Shown here: piece by piece, positions 1 through 4,941 of the stretch
How positions within the stretch are numbered: position 1 is the first letter of the stretch
Layout: every line of letters begins with the position of its first letter
DNA from: Alphaproteobacteria bacterium
Lineage (GTDB): Bacteria > Pseudomonadota > Alphaproteobacteria > Zavarziniales > Zavarziniaceae
Assembly (NCBI GenBank): GCA_021774355.1
Contig: JAJFJE010000298.1
Span: forward strand, 1-7,174
Direction of reading: 5' to 3'
DNA length: 7,174 nt
Made by a program: the position numbers and the translations under genes
Notes under the pieces: generated by a model
What the model was told of the DNA's origin: nothing
The model's input: the letters and a program-made list of their open reading frames with translations, nothing else
The model's database searches: none

Positions 1-78
1 TACAGCCTGATCATCATTCCGGCCGGGGCCGGTGGCCATCGCCTGGTCGGCGGCCTCGATGCCCGCGCCCGGTACTAG
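1..78 (+). CDS. C-terminal end of an unidentified upstream gene (5' partial)
   Basis: The first reading frame is open from the window edge to a TAG at 76-78. It gives 25 residues, starting YSLIIIPAGAGG and ending DARARY. About 84% of its codons end in G or C, which matches the real genes here. I do not recognise the protein from this tail. Frame 3 is also open across this stretch (to 146), but its translation is Arg/Pro-rich and does not look like protein, so frame 1 is preferred. The gene lies 71 bp upstream of the MBOAT gene on the same strand and might belong to the same transcript. A weak hairpin in the gap could separate them. Confidence 0.45.
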   Translation, partial: YSLIIIPAGAGGHRLVGGLDARARY

Positions 79-84
79 CATGCG

Positions 85-104
85 GCGGGGGGCTCGCCCG
101 CTTT
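85..104 (+). terminator. weak hairpin, possible terminator of the upstream gene
   Basis: A GCGGG arm (85-89) pairs with CCCGC (97-101) across a 7-base loop and is followed by only TTT (102-104). It begins six bases after the stop codon at 78. The stem is short and the U-tract poor, so it may simply reflect the high GC content. Confidence 0.22.
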
Positions 105-149
105 CGGGGCCGGCCGGTACGCAACGCCTCAAGGCCTGACGGCTAGACC

Positions 150-1550
150 ATGGTCTTCGCCTCCGTCGAGTTCCTGACCCTGTTCCTGCCGCTGTTCTTC
201 CTCGCCTATCTGGCGGTGCCGCGTGGCGGCCGCAACCTGGTCCTGCTGCTGGCCAGCTGGATCTTCTATGGCTGGTGGAAGCCGATCTTCCTGCTCTTGC
301 TGTGGGCCGTCACCCTGGCCGGCTACGGCTTCGGCCGGGCCATCGAGGGGGCGCCGACCGACCGGGACAAGCAGCGCCTGCTGGCCTGGGGTGCCGCCCT
401 CAACCTGGCCCTGCTCGGCTGGTTCAAATATGCCAATCTCCTGGTCGGCACCGGCAATGATGGCCTGGCCCTGCTGCATGCCGGGCAGATCCCCTGGGAC
501 CCGGTGATCCTGCCGATCGGCCTGTCCTTCTATATTCTTCACGCCATTTCCTACCTCTACGATATCCGCCGCGGGGTGGTGAAGGCCGAGCCCAGCCTGA
601 TCGCCTTCGGGGTCTATATTGCCATGTTCAGCCAGTTGGTCGCCGGCCCGGTGATCCGCTATCGTTGGGTCGACAAGGAACTGGCCCGGCGGCGCTTTGA
701 CCTGGACGGGTTCGGCGCCGGGGCCCGGCGCTTCATGACCGGCTTTGCCATGAAGGTGCTGGTGGCGGATTCCCTGGCCCCGCTGGTCGCCGCGGCCTTT
801 GCCCTGGAGCGGCCCAGCCTGGCCGAGGCCTGGCTGGGCGCCGGGGCTTACGGCCTGCAGCTCTATTTCGATTTCGCGGGCTACAGCGCCATGGCGATCG
901 GGCTCGGCCTGATGCTCGGCTTTCATTTCCCGGAAAATTTCAACCATCCCTATCTCGCCACCAGCATCCAGGATTTCTGGCGGCGCTGGCATATCAGCCT
1001 GTCGGGCTGGCTGCGCGACTATCTCTACATCCCCCTGGGCGGCAATCGGGGGGGCGAACTGCGGACCTATGGCAATCTCCTTTTGACCATGGCGATCGGT
1101 GGCCTGTGGCACGGCGCCGCCTGGACCTTCCTCGCCTGGGGCCTGGTCCATGGCCTGGCCCTGGCGGTCGAGCGGCTGGCCACCCGCCACGGCCTGGCCC
1201 TGCCGACGGTGCTGGCCTATCCCGCGACCATGGCCGTCGTCCTGCTTGCCTGGACGCTGTTCCGCGCCGATGACTGGGCGACCGCCGAGACCATGCTGCG
1301 GGGCCAGTTCGGGCTGCAGGGGCTCGGCCTGGGCGACCAGCTGGCTGTGGCGCTCCATCCGACCGTGCTGTTCTGGCTGGGGCTCGGCCTCGCCATCATC
1401 TGGTGGCCGGCGCTGCGCGACCGGCTGCCTCCGGGCCGCGTCACCGTGCCGCGCTGGTGGCAGGCGCTGTGGCCGGCAGCCGTGTTTCTCTACGCACTCG
1501 CGGTGCTTGAAGGGCACGAGACGGTGCCCTTCCTGTATTTCCAGTTCTAG
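150..1550 (+). CDS. MBOAT family O-acyltransferase, AlgI-like
   Basis: This 466-residue polytopic inner-membrane protein belongs to the AlgI branch of the MBOAT family. Such proteins transfer acetyl groups from a cytoplasmic donor across the membrane for O-acetylation of exported polysaccharides. Visible AlgI hallmarks are the N-terminal MVFASVEFLTLFLPLFF, LPIGLSFYILHAISYLYDI (121-139), VAGPVIRYR (164-172), DFAGYSAMAIGLGLMLGFHF (241-260), QDFWRRWHISLSGWLRDYLY (274-293), IGGLWHGAAWTF (316-327) and the C-terminal FLYFQF. His321 in the LWHG motif corresponds to the catalytic MBOAT histidine (His322 in Pseudomonas AlgI). His281 in RRWH is also conserved. Length is near the usual 460-520. The start is forced: an in-frame TAG lies at 144-146, two codons upstream, and the N-terminus matches the family. 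The ribosome site is poor, with only AAGG at 131-134, about 15 bases away. The AlgJ-like gene begins 8 bp downstream, so the pair is an operon. The acceptor polymer cannot be read from sequence; alginate is not implied. Confidence 0.95.
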   Translation: MVFASVEFLTLFLPLFFLAYLAVPRGGRNLVLLLASWIFYGWWKPIFLLLLWAVTLAGYGFGRAIEGAPTDRDKQRLLAWGAALNLALLGWFKYANLLVGTGNDGLALLHAGQIPWDPVILPIGLSFYILHAISYLYDIRRGVVKAEPSLIAFGVYIAMFSQLVAGPVIRYRWVDKELARRRFDLDGFGAGARRFMTGFAMKVLVADSLAPLVAAAFALERPSLAEAWLGAGAYGLQLYFDFAGYSAMAIGLGLMLGFHFPENFNHPYLATSIQDFWRRWHISLSGWLRDYLYIPLGGNRGGELRTYGNLLLTMAIGGLWHGAAWTFLAWGLVHGLALAVERLATRHGLALPTVLAYPATMAVVLLAWTLFRADDWATAETMLRGQFGLQGLGLGDQLAVALHPTVLFWLGLGLAIIWWPALRDRLPPGRVTVPRWWQALWPAAVFLYALAVLEGHETVPFLYFQF

Positions 1551-1554
1551 GGGG
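1549..1554 (+). promoter_or_regulatory. ribosome binding site of the AlgJ-like gene
   Basis: AGGGGG overlaps the TAG stop of the MBOAT gene and lies four bases before ATG 1559. Spacing is slightly short, which leaves ATG 1571 possible. The overlap points to translational coupling of the two acetylation genes. Confidence 0.5.
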
Positions 1555-1558
1555 CGCG

Positions 1559-2680
1559 ATGGACGAGCCGATGCCGAAGGTGCTGCGACTGCCCGGCCTG
1601 GTGCTGGCGGCGGTCCTGGCGCTTGGCCTGGTCGCCAGCATCCTGACCCTGGTCGCCCCGGGCGGCCGGGCCCTGATTGCCGGGTCGAGCCTGGAGGCGC
1701 TGTCCTCCGGGGCGCTGACCGCTGCCCTGTCGCACCGGCTGACCGCCCAATTGCCGGGAGGCGCCATGCTCGCCCGGGCGGCCCGGATACTCGACTGGCT
1801 GGTTCTGGGCGATCTCGGGCCGGCGGTCCGCCGTGGCTGCCCCGGCTGGCTGTTCCTGCGCGAGGAACTGGACAGCCATCCGGCGCCGGCCCTGGCCATG
1901 GCCAGGCGGGCCGATCTCGCGGCCCGGGTCGCCGGCCAGTTGAACGCCAGGGGCATCGCCCTGGTGGTCGCCGTCGCCCCGGACAAAAGCCGGATCGCGC
2001 GCGCCGCCCTGTGCGGCCTGGCCCGGCCGGCGGCGCTGGCCGACCGGCTTGGCCATTTCGAGGGCTTGCTGGCGGCGAGGGGGGTGGCCACCGTGGATCT
2101 TGCCGCGGCCCTCGACGGTTCGTCGGCCGCCGACCGCTACTACCGCAGCGACACACATTGGAACGAAACGGGCGCCCGGCTGGCTGCCGACGCCATCGCG
2201 AAGCAGATCGGCGCAGGCGGCCTGGCGCCGCCGGCAATCGGCGCGGCGGTCGTCCGGCCGGGCGCCGAGGTCGAGCGGATCGGCGACCTGATCCGCCTGG
2301 CGGGCCTGGCCGAGGCCCCGGCCTGGGCCCGGCCGGCCGGCGACCGGGTCGCCACCAGCACCATCGTCCAGCCGCCGCTGCCGGGCGACGATCTGCTGGG
2401 CGACATGCCCGGCCCGCCGGTGGTGGTGATCGGCAGTTCCTTTTCCCGCAACGGCAATTTCATCGGCTTTCTCTCGGCGGCCCTGGCCGTGCCGGTCGGC
2501 GACATGGCCCGGGACGGGGCTGGCTTCGACGGCGCGGCAAGGGCCTACTTCGCCGACCCGGCGTTCCGGGAGACCCCGCCCCGGGTGATCCTGTGGGAAA
2601 TCCCCGAACGGGTGATCGACGCCCCGGCAGGCCCGGACGAGCGGGCCTGGGCCGGCGCCCTGACAGCCGGCGCGCCGTAA
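1559..2680 (+). CDS. AlgJ/AlgX-like SGNH O-acetyltransferase, membrane-anchored periplasmic
   Basis: This 373-residue protein is the expected partner of the MBOAT gene. AlgJ/AlgX proteins take the acetyl group delivered by the MBOAT protein and place it on a periplasmic polysaccharide. The N-terminus has a short basic stretch (K7, R10) and a hydrophobic segment at about 11-34, read as a signal anchor with the rest in the periplasm. Family signatures are RRGCPGWLFLREEL (91-104), ALVVAVAPDKSRI (134-146), YYRSDTHWNETGA (194-206), VVVIGSSFSRNGNFIGFL (288-305) and VILWEIPERVI (343-353). D198 and H200 match the Asp-x-His of AlgX. S294 is the best match to the nucleophilic Ser of its GTS motif, so the triad looks complete. 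At 373 residues it resembles AlgJ and lacks the extra C-terminal carbohydrate-binding module of AlgX. The chosen ATG follows AGGGGG (1549-1554), which overlaps the MBOAT stop. ATG 1571 (residue 5) is a possible alternative. Donor and acceptor are inferred from the family. Confidence 0.91.
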   Translation: MDEPMPKVLRLPGLVLAAVLALGLVASILTLVAPGGRALIAGSSLEALSSGALTAALSHRLTAQLPGGAMLARAARILDWLVLGDLGPAVRRGCPGWLFLREELDSHPAPALAMARRADLAARVAGQLNARGIALVVAVAPDKSRIARAALCGLARPAALADRLGHFEGLLAARGVATVDLAAALDGSSAADRYYRSDTHWNETGARLAADAIAKQIGAGGLAPPAIGAAVVRPGAEVERIGDLIRLAGLAEAPAWARPAGDRVATSTIVQPPLPGDDLLGDMPGPPVVVIGSSFSRNGNFIGFLSAALAVPVGDMARDGAGFDGAARAYFADPAFRETPPRVILWEIPERVIDAPAGPDERAWAGALTAGAP

Positions 2681-2763
2681 CCGTCCTGCCGCGCGAGCCT
2701 GGAGAATCGTCAGGCGAAGCGGACTCCGGGTCGCCGCCTGAAAATGCGTTATTTCAACACGTC
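2681..2763. other. convergent intergenic spacer, left part
   Basis: This is the non-coding stretch after the AlgJ-like stop. CAGGCG (2711-2716) and CGCCTG (2735-2740) form a 6-bp inverted repeat with an 18-base loop, followed by AAAA rather than a T-run, so it is not a convincing terminator for the plus-strand genes. From 2741 the composition turns AT-richer and leads into the dyad element at 2764-2802. No open frame with a plausible start and coding bias was found. Confidence 0.5.
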
Positions 2764-2802
2764 AGAGCATTGGCGGAATGACCGTCATGCGACCACTGCT
2801 CT
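2764..2802. repeat. 39-bp dyad-symmetric intergenic element
   Basis: AGAGCATTGG (2764-2773) and CCACTGCTCT (2793-2802) are inverted repeats matching at 9 of 10 positions. Inside them, ATGAC (2778-2782) and GTCAT (2784-2788) pair exactly, with both layers centred on C2783. About 15 of 19 opposed positions can pair. The surrounding 2741-2800 is about 48% GC in a window near 70%. The right arm contains most of the minus-strand TAG stop (2803-2801) of the SGNH hydrolase gene. The layout recalls the dispersed AGAGCA...TGCTCT intergenic palindromes known from alphaproteobacterial genomes, a resemblance from memory only. It may act as a transcript-end hairpin for either convergent gene, but no T-run follows directly. 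Confidence 0.55.
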
Positions 2803-3583
2803 AGGGCGCCACGGGCGGCCAGGGTTTTGGGGCGTCGCCCAGAAGCGGCGCAAGGGTCGGCTCCAGTGCCGCCGCCAGGCGTGCCTGGGCCAGGGCGTCG
2901 GGATGGAGGGCGGCGCCCGGCGGGCTGTTCCGGGGATCCATGAACAGGCCGGTGTCCACCTGGCCGCCGCTCAGAAATACGGACTTCAGATCGACGAATT
3001 GCACCATGCCGTCGGCGGCGTAGCGCTGTGCCAGGGCGGCATTGACGGCGGCGTCGGCCGCGGATTTCGCGGCCGAGACGGCGCTGGGCAGGATCCCGAC
3101 CACGATGATGGCGGTGCGCGGCACGGCCCGGCGCAAGCTGGCGACCACCGCAGCGATGCCGGCCAGGGCGGTGTCGGCGCTCTGGCCCTGGATGGTGTTG
3201 TTGGTGCCGATCAGGAGCACGGCGACCTGCGGGGCAAGACCGGCCAGTTCGCCATGGTCGAGACGCCACAGCACATTGGCCGTGGCATCGCCGCTGAAGC
3301 CTAGATTGACCGCCTGGCGGTCGCCGTAGAAATAATCCCACACGGCCCGGAAATCGTAGGCCCGGGCGCTGCTGGCCAGTTCGAAATCATGGGTGATGGA
3401 ATCGCCTATGAACAGCAGCCGGGGGCGGGTGGTCGCCAGTTCCGCACATTTCTGCCGGTGCCGCTCGTGCCACCATGGGTCGGGCCTGGCGCGCGGTACG
3501 GTCGCGGCGGCATCCGAGGCGGCAGCCGGCCAGGGGGCGAGCATGGCCAGGGCGCTTGCGAGAAACAGGCGGCGGTCGACCAA
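2801..3583 (-). CDS. exported SGNH/GDSL hydrolase, PAF-acetylhydrolase alpha-subunit-like
   Basis: This 260-residue protein is a putative acyl esterase or deacetylase. Residues 1-22 form a signal peptide with twin arginines (DRRLFLASALAML), suggesting Tat export, and a likely cleavage after PAAA. The mature part shows LLFIGDSITHDFE (56-68, nucleophile Ser62), AVNLGFSGDATANVLWRLDH (91-110, oxyanion Gly98) and VAVLLIGTNN (120-129, Asn128). The NVLWRL...GEL stretch is a hallmark of the PAF-acetylhydrolase Ib alpha-like group. The catalytic His is H227 in ALHPDAL. The Asp usually three residues before it is Ala224 here, preceded by a short Pro-rich insertion (DPRNSPPG), so the triad looks altered. 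The start is TTG 3583: GAAGGGA lies seven bases upstream and an in-frame TGA sits at 3598-3596, while the first internal ATG falls inside the signal peptide. It is convergent with the acetyltransferase pair and divergent from the OpgC genes. The substrate is unknown; O-acetylated glycan is inferred from neighbours. Confidence 0.93.
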   Translation of the reverse strand: MVDRRLFLASALAMLAPWPAAASDAAATVPRARPDPWWHERHRQKCAELATTRPRLLFIGDSITHDFELASSARAYDFRAVWDYFYGDRQAVNLGFSGDATANVLWRLDHGELAGLAPQVAVLLIGTNNTIQGQSADTALAGIAAVVASLRRAVPRTAIIVVGILPSAVSAAKSAADAAVNAALAQRYAADGMVQFVDLKSVFLSGGQVDTGLFMDPRNSPPGAALHPDALAQARLAAALEPTLAPLLGDAPKPWPPVAP

Positions 3584-3590
3584 GGCGGCT

Positions 3591-3597
3591 TCCCTTC
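3591..3597 (-). promoter_or_regulatory. ribosome binding site supporting the TTG start
   Basis: Read on the minus strand this is GAAGGGA, seven bases before TTG 3583. The in-frame TGA at 3598-3596 overlaps it and rules out a longer N-terminus, so this site decides the start of the SGNH hydrolase. Confidence 0.7.
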
Positions 3598-3719
3598 AGG
3601 CGGACCGCCAGTGTGCGGCATCCGGGACGGCGGTTCCAGCGACGGGAACCCCGGGGCCGGCGCCGGGTTCCTGTGCTGGACCCGGCCCGGCGGTCGGCCG
3701 TGGTCCGGTGAAGCGGATC

Positions 3720-3724
3720 AAGGG
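3720..3724 (+). promoter_or_regulatory. ribosome binding site of the first OpgC gene
   Basis: AAGGG lies four bases before ATG 3729. Family conservation starts a few residues after this ATG, which supports it over the upstream in-frame GTG at 3708, where no ribosome site is seen. Confidence 0.55.
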
Positions 3725-3728
3725 CATC

Positions 3729-4892
3729 ATGTCGGGCAAGCGGATCCAGGCAGTCGATTTTTTCCGGGGCCTTGTGCTCCTGTTCATCGTCGTCGACCAC
3801 ATGCCGGGCAATCCCCTGGGCAAGGTCACCATGCGGCATTGGTCCCTGGCGGACGCGACCGAGGCCTTTGTCTTCATCTCGGGCTTCACCGCGGCGATGG
3901 TCCAGTTGCGGTTGATCGCCAGGGAAGGGCGGCTGGTTGCCGCTGGCCGCATGCTGCGCCGGTCGGCCCGGATTCACCTGGCTTTCGTGGCCACCGCCCT
4001 GGCCCTGTGCGCCCTGATCGCCGGTGCCGCCGCTCTCGACCTCGAGCAACAGGCGGTATGGACCGGCTTCGGCGCGGCCCTGGTGGCGGAACCCCTGCGC
4101 TTTGCCCTGGGGGTTGTCGCCATGGTCATCCAGCCCGGCCTGGTCAATGTGCTGCCCCTTTACGTCCTGCTGATGCTGGCGGCCCCGCTGATCGTCTGGG
4201 GCCTCGAGGCGGTGCCCCTCACGACCCTCGCGGCCAGCCTGGCCCTGTGGTGGACCGCGCCCGGCCTGAACGCCCTGCTGCCCAGCGACCGGCCCGAGGG
4301 CTATCTGTTCAACCCTTTCGCCTGGCAGGGGATTTTTGTCCTGGGCGCGCTGTTCGGGGTGCATGGCCGCGCGCTGCTGGAACGCCTGGACCGCGGCGCA
4401 TGGGCGCTCACCCCCGTGGCCCTGGCGATCGCCCTGGCGGCCGCCTTCCTGGCCCCGGTCTGGGAGGTCCCGAGCGTGGCGCCGGATAGCGTCTTTGCCG
4501 GCCTGGTCAAGGCGATCTATCCGATCGACAAATGGAATCTCGATCCGGTGCGGGTGGCAAGCTTCCTCGCCCTGGCCTGGCTTGCCCGGCGCCTGACCTT
4601 GTGGATCGCCATGCCCTGGGACGGACCCGCGCTGGCCTGGCTCAGCCTGATCGGGCGGCACGGCCTGCCCTGTTTCGCCCTGGGTACCGTGATCTCCCTC
4701 GCCGGGGACATCATCGCGCGCAACCCCGGCCTGCCCGGCGCGGATTATGTCGCGGCCCTCGTCGCGGCCTTGCTGCTGTGGGCGACCGCCCTGGCCAGCG
4801 CGTATTGGGATCGTCGGGCCCTGGCCGCCCGCCCACCGCCCACGGCACCATCGACCGCAGCGGCGGGAACTTTGTCACCGATCCGTCATTGA
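3729..4892 (+). CDS. OpgC family membrane acyltransferase, first tandem copy
   Basis: This 387-residue polytopic membrane protein belongs to the OpgC family. The founding member, in Rhodobacter sphaeroides, is needed for O-succinylation of osmoregulated periplasmic glucans. The signature is clear: IQAVDFFRGLVLLFIVVDHM (6-25), PGNPL, LADATEAFVFISGFTAAM (40-57), MLRRSARIHLAF (75-86), VNVLPLYVLLML (139-150), LFNPFAWQGIFVLGALFG (193-210) and LIGRHGLPCFALGTVISLAG (307-326). R13 and H24 stand in the R-X10-H spacing of the acyltransferase-3 superfamily, next to Asp23. About ten hydrophobic segments are visible. Length is close to the known OpgC (about 390). The frame is open another 112 codons upstream, but that part lies antisense to the SGNH hydrolase and lacks protein character, so the start is ATG 3729. 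The tail (366-387) is Pro/Ala-rich and probably disordered. A paralogue begins 49 bp downstream. The acyl group and acceptor for this copy are not known. Confidence 0.93.
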   Translation: MSGKRIQAVDFFRGLVLLFIVVDHMPGNPLGKVTMRHWSLADATEAFVFISGFTAAMVQLRLIAREGRLVAAGRMLRRSARIHLAFVATALALCALIAGAAALDLEQQAVWTGFGAALVAEPLRFALGVVAMVIQPGLVNVLPLYVLLMLAAPLIVWGLEAVPLTTLAASLALWWTAPGLNALLPSDRPEGYLFNPFAWQGIFVLGALFGVHGRALLERLDRGAWALTPVALAIALAAAFLAPVWEVPSVAPDSVFAGLVKAIYPIDKWNLDPVRVASFLALAWLARRLTLWIAMPWDGPALAWLSLIGRHGLPCFALGTVISLAGDIIARNPGLPGADYVAALVAALLLWATALASAYWDRRALAARPPPTAPSTAAAGTLSPIRH

Positions 4893-4897
4893 TCGGT
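4877..4897 (+). promoter_or_regulatory. hairpin spanning the first OpgC stop codon, alternative to the next one
   Basis: ACCGATC (4877-4883) and GATCGGT (4891-4897) are perfect 7-bp arms with a 7-base loop. The 5' arm lies in the last codons of the first OpgC gene and the TGA stop (4890-4892) lies at the loop and 3' arm. It shares 4895-4897 with the following GC hairpin, so the two cannot form fully together. Its role is inferred. Confidence 0.4.
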
Positions 4898-4919
4898 CGC
4901 CGGGGGGATCCCGGCGACC
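4895..4919 (+). promoter_or_regulatory. strong GC hairpin between the two OpgC genes
   Basis: GGTCGCCGGG (4895-4904) and CCCGGCGACC (4910-4919) are perfect 10-bp arms with a 5-base loop (GGGAT). The stem starts two bases after the OpgC stop and ends 22 bases before the next ATG. No T-run follows (ATTGG), so it is not a textbook intrinsic terminator. It could partly block read-through, stabilise the 3' end of the upstream message or tune translation of the second copy. Confidence 0.6.
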
Positions 4920-4941
4920 ATTGGACGACCATGGCAGCAGC

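Larger units (their letters stand above)
3584..3728. promoter_or_regulatory. divergent intergenic region between SGNH hydrolase and first OpgC gene
   Basis: This 145-bp stretch must hold the minus-strand promoter of the hydrolase and probably a plus-strand promoter for the OpgC pair. GGTTCC (3632-3637) and GGAACC (3645-3650) form a perfect 6-bp dyad with a 7-base gap, a possible operator. No convincing -35/-10 pair is visible in this GC-rich DNA. The OpgC reading frame stays open leftward through this spacer, but that part is Arg/Pro/Gly-rich and not protein-like. Confidence 0.4.

Noticed and set aside
129..2237. 702-codon open frame on the minus strand opposite the MBOAT and AlgJ-like genes
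   Set aside because: It is Arg/Pro/Gly/Gln-rich with no recognisable domain, and it lies antisense to two genes with clear family motifs. Such long antisense frames are expected at ~70% GC.
2668..2677. Perfect 10-bp palindrome CGGCGCGCCG at the end of the AlgJ-like gene
   Set aside because: It lies within coding sequence, has no loop and consists only of G and C, so it is expected by chance in this composition.
1099..2781. 560-codon plus-strand frame overlapping both acetylation genes
   Set aside because: Its composition is Arg/Gly/Pro-rich without motifs, and it overlaps two well-supported genes in another frame.
3393..3728. 112-codon upstream extension of the first OpgC gene
   Set aside because: The frame is open, but the extension is antisense to the SGNH gene, is low in hydrophobic residues and has no family match. 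ATG 3729 has a ribosome site and sits just before the conserved block.
3387..4661. 424-codon minus-strand frame opposite the first OpgC gene
   Set aside because: It is rich in Gln, Gly, Arg and Pro with no domain, a shadow of the OpgC coding strand.
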